From Oscillospiraceae bacterium (GTDB taxonomy: Bacteria > Bacillota > Clostridia > Oscillospirales > Oscillospiraceae): a stretch of DNA of 38,390 nucleotides. The stretch spans positions 1 to 38,390 of the forward strand of contig SVLR01000021.1 in assembly GCA_015067785.1 (NCBI GenBank), written 5' to 3'. The translations under genes and the position numbers were made by a program. Positions 24,561 to 32,787 of the stretch are shown in pieces. A model generated the notes under the pieces. The model made no database searches and was not told the DNA's origin. It worked only from the letters and a program-made list of their open reading frames with translations. How positions within the stretch are numbered: position 1 is the first letter of the stretch; the number at the start of each line of letters is the position of its first letter.

Positions 24561-25373
24561 ATGAGAAACGAGAGAACAGATAGGAATAAAAGGCAGTTTA
24601 CACCCAAGAGACAGTTTACACCTGCTGTGCCGGAGGAAGAAAACGAGGGACAGTTAGAGGGCCGCAATGCGCTCCAGGAGGCGCTGCGCAGCGGCAGGAC
24701 CATCGATAAGGTTTTTATCGCCTCCGGGGAGACAGACCGGGCGCTGCAGCGATTGGCGGCAGAAGCCAAGGAGGCCGGTGCGGTGGTAGTGCCGGTGGAC
24801 CGTCGGAAATTAGATATGATGAGTACCACCCGCGCCCATCAGGGTGTGATCGCACTGGCTGCGGCAAGGGAGTATTTCTCTGTAGACGATATTTTGCAGG
24901 AGGCGGCAGACCGTGGGGAGAATGCGCTGATCATCATCTGCGATGAGCTGACCGATCCCCATAACTTAGGTGCCATCATCCGGACTGCGGAGTGTGCCGG
25001 CGCCCACGGCGTCATTATTCCCAAGCGTCGCAGCGTGGGACTGACGGCTGTGGTGGCAAAGGCATCTGCCGGTGCTATTGAGCATATGAAGGTGGCGCGG
25101 GTCACCAACATCAATGCCACCATCGAGGAATTAAAGGAAAAAGGCGTGTGGGTATTCGGCACAGCTGCCGAAGGCTCTATCCCTATGTACGAAGCGGATC
25201 TGACCGGACCTGCCGCCATTGTGGTTGGCTCTGAGGGCGAGGGTATGAGCCGTCTTGTGCAGAAGAACTGTGATGTGACTGTCCATATTCCCATGAAGGG
25301 GAAGATCACATCCCTCAATGCCTCTGTAGCGGCATCGATCCTGCTATACGAGGCAGTCCGTCAAAGGAGGTAA
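24561..25373 (+). CDS. rlmB: 23S rRNA (guanosine-2'-O-)-methyltransferase, TrmH/SpoU family
   Basis: A SPOUT-class SAM-dependent 2'-O-methyltransferase, most like RlmB, which modifies Gm2251 of 23S rRNA. The 270-residue protein has a short basic N-terminal tail (containing a duplicated RQFTP), the substrate-binding domain (GRNALQEAL, about 33-105), and the catalytic knot. The knot has motif 1 DPHNLGAIIRTAECAG, motif 2 IVVGSEGEGMS and motif 3 IPMKGKITSLNASVA. The downstream membrane protein gene begins 4 bases after the stop and its ribosome binding site lies in the end of this gene, so they form an operon. A tRNA 2'-O-methylase role cannot be excluded. Confidence 0.92.
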   Translation: MRNERTDRNKRQFTPKRQFTPAVPEEENEGQLEGRNALQEALRSGRTIDKVFIASGETDRALQRLAAEAKEAGAVVVPVDRRKLDMMSTTRAHQGVIALAAAREYFSVDDILQEAADRGENALIIICDELTDPHNLGAIIRTAECAGAHGVIIPKRRSVGLTAVVAKASAGAIEHMKVARVTNINATIEELKEKGVWVFGTAAEGSIPMYEADLTGPAAIVVGSEGEGMSRLVQKNCDVTVHIPMKGKITSLNASVAASILLYEAVRQRR

Positions 25374-25376
25374 GCT

Positions 25377-27398
25377 ATGGCTGACAACGAGCAATTCAGT
25401 ATAGATATTGACGATATTCTCCGGGAATTCAGCGAAAAGCCGGTAAAGGAAAAGCTATCTGGCTCCGGTGATAAAATGAAAGATACCATTCCCTTGGAGG
25501 ATGTGACCAAGGTAAGTCAGGAGAAGGCACCTGCTGCACAGGAGGATACCAGGCGGTTTGTGCCGCCCAAGGCATCTGCGGACACCAAGCGGTTTGATGC
25601 TTCGGGTGCATCGGAGGATACCAAGTGGTACGCTCCTGCCCGGGAGACGGAAGGGCCCCGTCGGGTTTCCACTGACCAATGGGAAGAGGAAAACGGAGAT
25701 ACCACCCGCATCCCCAAAAAACAAAAGCCTTCGCCCAAGGTCCTGCGCACATCCTTCCAGATTATGCGCCGCAAGATCGTGGAGGGTCCCGAGCGGCAGT
25801 ATTATGCCCTGCGGGAAAAGGGGATTGCCGGTCTTCGGACGGTGATGCTGCTGAGCTTTGTGATCGCGGTGATCGCCGTTGGTGTTACGGTGCTGTATGC
25901 CAAGGGGCTTGTACCGGAGGATCGGCTGCGGCTGATGATTTTCAGCCAGCTTCTTTTGTTGCTTGTCTCCGCCTTTGTGGGTGCGTTCCAGCTGGTGGAA
26001 GGAATGTTCGATTTGGGAAAACCCCGGTTTACACCGAATACGATGCTGTTTTTCACCTTCATCGCCTGCTTGCTCGACTGCATCTTCTGCCTGAAGATGC
26101 TGCGGGTGCCTGCGACTGCGGTATTTTGCATTCAGGTCTTCATGTCCCTTTGGGGCACCGCGATGCAGCGAAAGACCGATACCTGCCGCACCGATACCCT
26201 TCGGGGCGCGAAAATGCTCTCCGGTATCGGGAAAAAGGCAGCTTACGACGGCGACCGTACCGGCTTTATCCGCTGCGACGGCGATGTGGATGATTTTATG
26301 AATTCCTACGGTGAGTACAGCACACCGGAAAAGGTGCAGGGCATCTACTGTCTGATCGCCTTGATCCTCTCTGTGAGCATTGCCGGTGTGACGGTGGCGC
26401 TCCATGATCTTGCTTTGGCTGTTCAGGTATTTGCTGCGGCAATGCTGGTATCCATGCCTGCGACTATGTTTATTTCTGTAGCGCGACCCGGACAGCTTTT
26501 GGAGAAAAAGCTCTATAAGTTAGGTGTAGTCATCTGCGGCTGGAAGGGCGCGAAGGGACTTGCTTCCAAGGCGCTGTTCCCCATTACGGAGAGGGATCTC
26601 TTCCCCGAGGGAACGGTAAGGCTCAACGGTGTGAAGTTCTACGGCGAGGAGGCCCCTGCCAAGGTCATCGGCTATGCCGCTGCTGTGGCAAAGCGGGAGG
26701 ACGGAAGCCTCGGACCTTTGCTGGATGCGCTGAAGGACAGCTACAATGGGGAGTCCTGCGAGATCGAAAGCTACAAGGCCTATGACGGCGGTATCGGCGG
26801 CGGTGTTGCAGGAACGGTGGTACTGATCGGTACCATCCCGATGCTCAAGGCCTTCCGTGTTCAGGTACCGGAGGATGTCCGTCTGCCCGGCGGTATCGGC
26901 ATCGCTCTGGATGGGAAGTTCTCCTGCCTGCTGGCAGTGCAGTATGAGAAAAACCGGATGGTCTCCCACGGTCTGCGGGTGCTGACTGCCAGCCGCCGTG
27001 TGAAGCCGGTGCTGGTCACCGAGGATTTTGTCCTGAACGGTTCCTTCCTACAGACCAAGTTCGGCATCCATCCCAAGAAGATGCGCCGTCCGGAGCCGGA
27101 GGACAGAGAGCGTCTGCGGCAGCTGACCCCGGAGGAAGGGGAGCCGGCGCTGGCACTGTGTGTCCGTCCCTCACTGCCTGCCTACGGCTATGCCATTTCC
27201 GGCGGCAGAGCTTACTGTCACGCGGTCAGCCTCGGTGTGGTCATCCACATTTTAGGCGGCGCGCTGGGTCTTGCGGCAATGCTTGCACTGTCGCTGCTGG
27301 GGCGTACCGACCTTTTGACGCCGCTGAACATTTTGCTCTATCAGGCAATTTGGCTGATCCCCGGCTTCCTCATTACCGAGTGGACGAGAACACTATGA
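25377..27398 (+). CDS. Membrane protein with the layout of a P-type ATPase but lacking catalytic motifs (pseudo-P-type ATPase)
   Basis: I do not know a name for this 673-residue protein. Residues 1-120 are hydrophilic and probably disordered, with four DT-containing repeats (DTRRF, DTKRF, DTKWY, DTTRI). Hydrophobic helix pairs lie near 153-205, 222-258 and 322-366. Then MPATMFISVARPGQLLEKKL and LGVVICGWKG resemble the segment of P1B ATPases around the membrane CPx motif and its cytoplasmic continuation. The next block should hold DKTGT, but reads ALFPITERDLFPEGTV. Residues ~465-525 (YDGGIGGGVAGTVVLIG and ALDGKFSCLLAV) look like the nucleotide-binding domain. The phosphorylation-domain motifs TGD and GDGxND are also missing. 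Two terminal helices complete the fold. It is inferred to be catalytically dead, possibly a regulatory or scaffolding relative. It is encoded 4 bases after rlmB. Confidence 0.72.
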   Translation: MADNEQFSIDIDDILREFSEKPVKEKLSGSGDKMKDTIPLEDVTKVSQEKAPAAQEDTRRFVPPKASADTKRFDASGASEDTKWYAPARETEGPRRVSTDQWEEENGDTTRIPKKQKPSPKVLRTSFQIMRRKIVEGPERQYYALREKGIAGLRTVMLLSFVIAVIAVGVTVLYAKGLVPEDRLRLMIFSQLLLLLVSAFVGAFQLVEGMFDLGKPRFTPNTMLFFTFIACLLDCIFCLKMLRVPATAVFCIQVFMSLWGTAMQRKTDTCRTDTLRGAKMLSGIGKKAAYDGDRTGFIRCDGDVDDFMNSYGEYSTPEKVQGIYCLIALILSVSIAGVTVALHDLALAVQVFAAAMLVSMPATMFISVARPGQLLEKKLYKLGVVICGWKGAKGLASKALFPITERDLFPEGTVRLNGVKFYGEEAPAKVIGYAAAVAKREDGSLGPLLDALKDSYNGESCEIESYKAYDGGIGGGVAGTVVLIGTIPMLKAFRVQVPEDVRLPGGIGIALDGKFSCLLAVQYEKNRMVSHGLRVLTASRRVKPVLVTEDFVLNGSFLQTKFGIHPKKMRRPEPEDRERLRQLTPEEGEPALALCVRPSLPAYGYAISGGRAYCHAVSLGVVIHILGGALGLAAMLALSLLGRTDLLTPLNILLYQAIWLIPGFLITEWTRTL

Positions 27399-27426
27399 AA
27401 AAGACCGCCTGCGGGCGGTCTTTTTT
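27398..27426 (+). terminator. Terminator of the rlmB-membrane protein operon
   Basis: GACCGCC (27403-27409) pairs with GGCGGTC (27414-27420), preceded by A's and followed by TTTTTT. Confidence 0.92.
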
Positions 27427-27429
27427 AGT

Positions 27430-27581
27430 GAAGAGAGAAGAGAGAAGAGAGAAGAGGGAAGAGTTAAGGTGTCCGCAAGCGGACGGATTTTAATTGTAGG
27501 GGCGGGCATTGCCCGTCCGCAAAAGCCGCAAGATTACAGGGTGTCGTAGGTGCGGTAGGGGCGACCGATGGTCGCCCCTAC
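27430..27581. repeat. Mosaic repeat element starting with GAAGAGA heptamers (element C)
   Basis: Five tandem 7-base units of GAAGAGA type (27430-27464) are followed by AAGGTGTCCGC-AA-GCGGAC (shared with element B at 22249). Then come a GGGCGGGCATTGCCCGTCC hairpin and a perfect 12-bp hairpin GTAGGGGCGACC/GGTCGCCCCTAC (27555-27581). Bases 27582-27685 show nothing recognisable before the promoter of the next gene. Confidence 0.8.
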
Positions 27582-27685
27582 GATATGTTTATGGGTCGGG
27601 AACAGATGTTTTTCGTGGAAATGACCGAAAATGGATACCCGTTTTGTGACATAGAGACGAATTTGCGTTTTTGCTAAAATTATCA

Positions 27686-27714
27686 TTGAAATACAAAGGT
27701 GTTTCGTGTATAAT
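27686..27714 (+). promoter_or_regulatory. Promoter of the EF-G-like gene
   Basis: TTGAAA (27686-27691), 17-base spacer, TATAAT (27709-27714), about 45 bases before the ATG. Confidence 0.8.
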
Positions 27715-27764
27715 TACCTTAATGTGGTTATTACCGCAAAGGAAGCAAAAGGAGATTTTATATT

Positions 27765-29831
27765 ATGCACACTGCTAACTCAATTCGCAACATCTGCTTG
27801 CTGGGCCATAGCGGCAGCGGCAAGTCTGCACTGGCTGAAAGCTTACTTTATATGACCGGCGCCATCGACCGCATCGGCAAGAATGCGGACGGCAATACGG
27901 TTTGTGATTTTGACCCCGAGGAGATCCGCCGTCATATTTCCATCTCCACCTCTGTAGTTCCTCTCGACTACAAGAACGTGCGTATCAATGTACTGGACAC
28001 CCCCGGTGCCTTTGACTTTGCCGGCGCTACCGTGGAAGCCCTCCGGGCAGCGGACGCAGCGATCTTGGTCATCTCTGCCAAGGACGGCATCACTGTTGGC
28101 TTCGAGAAGGCTTGGAAATACTGCCAGGAGCGCAATATGCCCCGCTTCATTTACATCTCCAAGGTAGACGAGGACAACTCTGATTACAACGCTACCTTCG
28201 AAGCCCTGCGTGAGAAGTACGGCAATAAGATCGCGCCTATCGTCGTTCCCATTTGGGACGGCAACCGTAAGGTCACCGGCATTATCGATGTGCTCAATAA
28301 GCGTGCCTATGAGATGCAGAATCTGAAGCGGGTAGAGATCGCTGTTCCCGAGGGCAAGGAAGAGGTTATTTCTGACTTTAACTATGCCCTGATGGAAGCC
28401 GTTGCGGAAACTGACGAGGAGCTGATGGACAAGTTCTTCAATGAGGAGCCCTTTACTTATGCGGAAATGATCAAGGGTCTGCATCAGGGCGTTAAGGACC
28501 TGAGTATGTTCCCTGTACTCTGCGGCTCCGGTGTTACCTGCCTTGGCAGCCTGATGCTGATGGATCACATCATCGACCTGCTGCCCAACCCCGTGGAAGG
28601 CAACTATCACAAGGCAACCACCGCTGACGGCACCACCGAGGAATTCGTGGTTTCTCCCGGCGGCGTGCCCTCCGCATTCGTTTGGAAGACCGTTTCCGAT
28701 CAGTACGGCAAGTACTCCTTCATCAAAGTTCTCTCCGGCACCATTACCTCCGATACTGCGCTGGTCAATGCCCGTACCGGTGAGACCGAAAAGCTGGGCC
28801 GTCTCTACTCTATGTGCGGCAAAAAGGCTACCGAAGTTAAGGAGCTTTCCTGCGGTGATATCGGCGCCATCGGCAAGATGGATAAGGTAAAGACCGGCGA
28901 TACCCTGTGCGATGCCCGCAAGGTCGTTTCCCTTAAGGGTCTGCCTTATGCACCTGCCTGCTACTCCATGGCAATCTCTCCCAAAACGAAGGGTCAGGAG
29001 GATAAGGTCGCTGCAGGCCTGCACAGACTGAACGAAGAAGATCCTTCCTTCTATGTTGTCAACAATGCGGAGACCAAGCAGGTCGTCGTCTCCGGTGCCG
29101 GTGATCAGCACTTAGATGTACTGGTTGCAAAGCTCAAGAGCCGCTTCGGTGTGGATGCTGTTCTGGATACTGCTAAGGTGGCTTACCGCGAGAAGATCAA
29201 GAAGACTGTTCAGGCCCATGGCCGTCATAAGAAGCAGACCGGCGGTTCCGGTCAGTTCGGTGATGTTTGGGTCCGCTTCGAGCCCCAGGAGGAGCAGGAT
29301 GAGATGATCTTCGCAGAGGAGGTCTTCGGTGGCTCCGTTCCCAAGAACTTCTACCCCGCTGTTGAAAAGGGTATTCAGGAGGCAGTTCAGAAGGGCCCGC
29401 TGGCAGGCTATCCTATGGTCGGATTGAAGGCGGTTCTGTACGATGGCTCCTACCACCCCGTTGACTCCAACGAAATGGCATTTAAGCTGGCTGCGATCCT
29501 TGCCTTCAAGGAAGCAATGCCCAATGCCGCTCCTACGCTGCTGGAGCCCATCGGCTCTCTGGCGGTTACCGTTCCCGAAGCCTATGTTGGCGATGTAATG
29601 GGTGACCTGAGTAAGCGCCGCGGCCGTCCTATGGGTATGAATCCCGATGCCGACGGCAATACCGTTGTGGAAGCAGAAGTGCCTATGGCCGAGATGGGCA
29701 GCTATGCTATCGACCTGCGCGCAATGACCCAGGCTCGCGGCTCCTTTACCCTTGAGTTCGTCCGCTATGAGGAAGTACCCAAGGCAAATCAGCAGAAGAT
29801 CATTGACGATGCCAAGAAGGACGAGGAGTAA
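27765..29831 (+). CDS. Elongation factor G-like GTPase (EF-G paralogue)
   Basis: A 688-residue protein with full EF-G domain order: G domain (1-~270), domain II, domain III, domain IV (AHGRHKKQTGGSGQFGDVW) and a C-terminal domain V. The G motifs are GHSGSGKS (14-21), DTPGAFDF (78-85) and SKVD (~133-136). Canonical EF-G has His at the DTPGH position, and here it is Ala82; the P-loop also has GSGKS instead of DHGKT or DAGKT. Both changes are typical of the EF-G-like paralogue group (FusA2 type) rather than of the housekeeping translocase. GTP hydrolysis should therefore be slow or differently triggered, and the cellular role of this group is not settled. It is transcribed alone, with its own promoter and terminator. 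The true fusA is not in the window. Confidence 0.9.
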   Translation: MHTANSIRNICLLGHSGSGKSALAESLLYMTGAIDRIGKNADGNTVCDFDPEEIRRHISISTSVVPLDYKNVRINVLDTPGAFDFAGATVEALRAADAAILVISAKDGITVGFEKAWKYCQERNMPRFIYISKVDEDNSDYNATFEALREKYGNKIAPIVVPIWDGNRKVTGIIDVLNKRAYEMQNLKRVEIAVPEGKEEVISDFNYALMEAVAETDEELMDKFFNEEPFTYAEMIKGLHQGVKDLSMFPVLCGSGVTCLGSLMLMDHIIDLLPNPVEGNYHKATTADGTTEEFVVSPGGVPSAFVWKTVSDQYGKYSFIKVLSGTITSDTALVNARTGETEKLGRLYSMCGKKATEVKELSCGDIGAIGKMDKVKTGDTLCDARKVVSLKGLPYAPACYSMAISPKTKGQEDKVAAGLHRLNEEDPSFYVVNNAETKQVVVSGAGDQHLDVLVAKLKSRFGVDAVLDTAKVAYREKIKKTVQAHGRHKKQTGGSGQFGDVWVRFEPQEEQDEMIFAEEVFGGSVPKNFYPAVEKGIQEAVQKGPLAGYPMVGLKAVLYDGSYHPVDSNEMAFKLAAILAFKEAMPNAAPTLLEPIGSLAVTVPEAYVGDVMGDLSKRRGRPMGMNPDADGNTVVEAEVPMAEMGSYAIDLRAMTQARGSFTLEFVRYEEVPKANQQKIIDDAKKDEE

Positions 29832-29844
29832 TTCTATAAAATAT

Positions 29845-29873
29845 GCGGTGCAGTTTCGGCTGCACCGCTTTTT
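29845..29873 (+). terminator. Terminator of the EF-G-like gene
   Basis: A perfect 9-bp stem GCGGTGCAG (29845-29853) / CTGCACCGC (29860-29868), loop of six, followed by TTTTTATAT. Confidence 0.92.
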
Positions 29874-29911
29874 ATATAGTATTTTATGGAAATATGTGAT
29901 ACAATAGATAT

Positions 29912-30007
29912 GGTACTTTCTTGCTCCGCCAAGAAAGTACCCAAAGAATGCGGCATAGGGGAGGATTTGAGTTGTTTGCTCCCGCAAACAAAGCCACCTC
30001 CCCTATG
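29912..30007. repeat. Pair of long palindromes in the EF-G-like / rsmF gap
   Basis: The first is a perfect 12-bp hairpin, GGTACTTTCTTG (29912-29923) with CAAGAAAGTACC (29930-29941). The second is nested: CATAGGGGAGG (29954-29964) with CCTCCCCTATG (29997-30007), enclosing TTGTTTGC/GCAAACAA (29972-29991). No gene fits here. The rest of the gap to 30118 contains only the ribosome binding site of the next gene. Confidence 0.75.
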
Positions 30008-30118
30008 TACCCCTCCAGGCCCGCCTCGCCAGAACATGGTAAAGTGTTTTGGTGCGGTATTTGGGAATCCCCTGTGGAGAGATAACGATCAACAGTCAGT
30101 TTATTCGGGAGGAAAGCT

Positions 30119-31408
30119 ATGCTGCCTGAAGCATTTTTGAATAGGATGAAAGATATGTTAGGGGAGGAATACCCGGCGTATTTGCAGAGCTTAGAGCGGT
30201 CCCGGGCGGTGGCGCTGCGGTTTAATCCCCTGAAGGGGGAGCAGGCAAAGCTGCCTTTTGTCCGGGAAAATGTGCCTTGGGAGGAAAACGGCTTTTATTA
30301 TGATGCAGAAAGCCGCCCCGGTCTGCACCCATATCACGAGTGTGGCGTATACTATTTGCAGGAGGCAAGCGCAATGTCCGCTGTAGCGCTTTTAGATCCC
30401 CAGCCCGGGGAGCGGGTTTGTGATCTGTGCGCGGCGCCCGGCGGTAAGTCTACCCAAATTGCCGGGCGGATGCTGGGGGAGGGCTTTCTCCTTTGTAACG
30501 AATGGAGTCCCAAGCGGGCGAAGATCCTGTCCCAGAATATCGAGCGGCTGGGGGTTGCCAATGCCCTTGTGACCAATGAGAATGTGGAAAATCTGAGCCG
30601 GCGGCTGCCGGAGTACTTTGACCGGGTGCTGGTGGATGCGCCCTGCTCCGGTGAGGGTATGTTCCGCAAGGAGGAGGCAGCAGTTACCGATTGGAGCGTG
30701 GAGACCGTTTCTATGTGCGCTGCCCGGCAGCGGGAGATCCTGCGCTCTGCCGCAAAGCTTCTGCGTCCCGGCGGCAGGCTGGTCTACTCCACCTGCACTT
30801 TTGCACCGGAGGAAAACGAGGAGACGGTGGCTGCTTTTTTGGAGGAGCACCCGGAATTTACGGCAGAGGATGTGGAGGCACCGTGGTTTTCCAATGCAGG
30901 CACCGGAATGTTCCGGCTTTGGCCCCATAAGCTATTGGGTGAGGGGCATTTTGTGGCGTCGCTGCGAAAGAGCGGAGCAGGGGAGACCCCGGAACCCGGC
31001 TTAAAAGGGGAGAAGCTGCCGAAGGAGTGGGAACTGTTTGCCCGGGAAATGGGCATCTCCCTTCCAAAGGGCAAGGCAGTCTGCTTTGGGGAGACGGTAT
31101 ATTGGGCATCGCCGGAAACACCGGAGCTGAAGGGACTGCGTGTTCTGCGCCCCGGATTGGAGCTGGGAGAGGTGCGAAAGGGTCGGTTTGTGCCGGCACA
31201 CGCTTTGGCGCTTTGGCTGAAGGAGGCAAAAACCGTCCAGTCCTACAGCGCCGACAGCAAGGAGCTGGCTGCTTATTTGCACGGCGATGTGGTGCCGTCG
31301 GATAAGAACGGATGGTGCCTTGTGTTGGCAGATGGTTACAGTATCGGCTGGGGCAAGGGTGACGGAAAGGTACTCAAAAATCATTATCCGAAAGGTCTTC
31401 GCAGATAA
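30119..31408 (+). CDS. RsmF/YebU-type rRNA m5C methyltransferase (NOL1/NOP2/Sun family)
   Basis: A SAM-dependent RNA cytosine-C5 methylase. The 429-residue protein has an N-terminal RNA-binding region, the SAM site DLCAAPGGKST (about 102-112), DAPCSGEGMFRK with Cys176, and STCTFAPEENE with Cys226. The two Cys are the release and nucleophile residues of the family. The C-terminal ~130 residues end in an RsmF-like domain (GWGKGDGKVLKNHYPKGLR), which distinguishes it from RsmB. The position modified is not certain from sequence. GGGAGG precedes the ATG. No terminator separates it from murA, but murA has its own strong promoter. Confidence 0.9.
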   Translation: MLPEAFLNRMKDMLGEEYPAYLQSLERSRAVALRFNPLKGEQAKLPFVRENVPWEENGFYYDAESRPGLHPYHECGVYYLQEASAMSAVALLDPQPGERVCDLCAAPGGKSTQIAGRMLGEGFLLCNEWSPKRAKILSQNIERLGVANALVTNENVENLSRRLPEYFDRVLVDAPCSGEGMFRKEEAAVTDWSVETVSMCAARQREILRSAAKLLRPGGRLVYSTCTFAPEENEETVAAFLEEHPEFTAEDVEAPWFSNAGTGMFRLWPHKLLGEGHFVASLRKSGAGETPEPGLKGEKLPKEWELFAREMGISLPKGKAVCFGETVYWASPETPELKGLRVLRPGLELGEVRKGRFVPAHALALWLKEAKTVQSYSADSKELAAYLHGDVVPSDKNGWCLVLADGYSIGWGKGDGKVLKNHYPKGLRR

Positions 31409-31416
31409 GAAAGTAC

Positions 31417-31445
31417 TTTACATAAGTCGGAAATTGTGGTATAAT
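31417..31445 (+). promoter_or_regulatory. Promoter of murA
   Basis: TTTACA (31417-31422), 17-base spacer, extended -10 TGG-TATAAT (31437-31445), about 43 bases before the TTG start. Confidence 0.8.
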
Positions 31446-31488
31446 GGCGTGAGAAATGGAAGAATAATTCGCAAGGAGAGGATCATCC

Positions 31489-32754
31489 TTGGCAAGATAT
31501 GAAATTCACGGCGGAAACCCCTTACGGGGCGCTGTTACTATAAGCGGTGCGAAAAATGCGGCCGTGGCAATATTGCCTGCCGCCATACTGATCGAGGGAA
31601 AATGCCGGGTGGAAAATGTCCCGGATATTTCCGATGTCCGTGTTATCCTCGCGATTTTGGAAGACTTAGGTGTGGTGGTGGAAAAGCTGCCAGGCGGCGC
31701 TGTCACCTTAGACAGCACCTGTATTCGCAGCACAAAGCCAAACCCGGAGTTGGTTAAAAAAATGCGTGCCAGCTACTATCTGATGGGCGCACTGCTGTCC
31801 CGATTCGGTCAGGCAGATGTGGCGCTGCCCGGTGGCTGTAACTTTGCTTCCCGTCCCATCGACCAGCATATCAAGGGCTTTAAAGCCTTGGGTGCAAGGG
31901 TAGAGGAGACTGACGAGTATGTGCGGCTGTCTCCCGGAGAAAACGGTCTTGCCGGCAACCGGGTGAGCTTAGACGTTGTCAGCGTCGGCGCGACTATGAA
32001 TATCATTATGGCGGCGACTCTGCTGCCCGGACAGACGGTTATCGAAAATGCGGCAAAGGAGCCCCATATCGTTGATCTGGCGAACTTCCTCAACACCATG
32101 GGCGCAGATATTTCCGGCGCCGGCACGGATACCATAAAGATCCGCGGTGTAAAGAAGCTTACCGGCGGTACCTATGCCATCATCCCCGATCAGATCGAGG
32201 CCGGCACCTATTTGGCGGCTGTTGCGGCTGTTGGCGGTGATGTGCTGGTGAAAAATGTGATCCCCAAGCATATGGAGTGCATTACCTCCAAGCTTGAGGA
32301 AATGGGCGTGACTACCCAGAACTTCGATGATTCTATTCGGATCGTCTCCAATGGCAACCTGAAGTGCACCACCGTCAAGACCCGGCCTTATCCCGGCTTC
32401 CCCACGGATATGCAGGCCCAGATCTGCGTGTGTATGACGCTGGCGGACGGTGTGAGCAAGCTGACGGAAAATGTCTATGAGACCCGCTTCTTCGGCTACT
32501 GCAATGAACTGGCATCCATGGGCGCAGATATTCAGATCGATGGCAAAACCGCCATCATTACCGGAACACCCCGGCTTTCCGGAGCTACTGTCAGCGCCAA
32601 GGATCTGCGGGCAGGCGCAGCACTGATCATCGCTGGTCTTTCCGCAAAAGGAACGACCTTTGTAGACAATATCCACTATGTGGAGCGGGGCTACGAGCGG
32701 CTCATTGAAAAGATGACTGCCCTGGGCGCGGATATTCAGAGAATTGAAGAGTGA
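31489..32754 (+). CDS. murA: UDP-N-acetylglucosamine 1-carboxyvinyltransferase
   Basis: Catalyses the first committed step of peptidoglycan synthesis: transfer of enolpyruvate from PEP to UDP-GlcNAc. The 421-residue length is normal. Motifs are SGAKNAAVAILPA (Lys22 and Asn23), GGCNFASRPIDQH with the catalytic, fosfomycin-targeted Cys117, the substrate loop YPGFPTDMQAQ, and VERGYERLIEKM at the C-terminus. Translation starts at TTG 31489, 7 bases after GGAGAGG. Clostridia often carry two murA paralogues; this one cannot be assigned to murA1 or murA2 here. A long hairpin follows (32756-32787). Confidence 0.96.
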   Translation: MARYEIHGGNPLRGAVTISGAKNAAVAILPAAILIEGKCRVENVPDISDVRVILAILEDLGVVVEKLPGGAVTLDSTCIRSTKPNPELVKKMRASYYLMGALLSRFGQADVALPGGCNFASRPIDQHIKGFKALGARVEETDEYVRLSPGENGLAGNRVSLDVVSVGATMNIIMAATLLPGQTVIENAAKEPHIVDLANFLNTMGADISGAGTDTIKIRGVKKLTGGTYAIIPDQIEAGTYLAAVAAVGGDVLVKNVIPKHMECITSKLEEMGVTTQNFDDSIRIVSNGNLKCTTVKTRPYPGFPTDMQAQICVCMTLADGVSKLTENVYETRFFGYCNELASMGADIQIDGKTAIITGTPRLSGATVSAKDLRAGAALIIAGLSAKGTTFVDNIHYVERGYERLIEKMTALGADIQRIEE

Positions 32755-32755
32755 T

Positions 32756-32787
32756 TTCAGGGCAAGCAGGGAACTGCTTGCCCTGAA
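32756..32787 (+). terminator. Long hairpin after murA
   Basis: A perfect 14-bp stem TTCAGGGCAAGCAG (32756-32769) / CTGCTTGCCCTGAA (32774-32787) with a GGAA loop. No T-run follows, so it may stabilise the mRNA end rather than terminate. Confidence 0.6.

Noticed and set aside
25377..27398. Frameshifted or decaying P-type ATPase pseudogene
   Set aside because: The frame is uninterrupted for 673 codons, has a good ribosome binding site, is tightly coupled to rlmB and ends at a strong terminator, so it looks maintained even though the catalytic motifs are missing.
27430..27464. CRISPR-like or VNTR array
   Set aside because: The units are 7 bases with no spacers, no cas genes are present, and the pattern belongs to the heptamer-bounded repeat elements.
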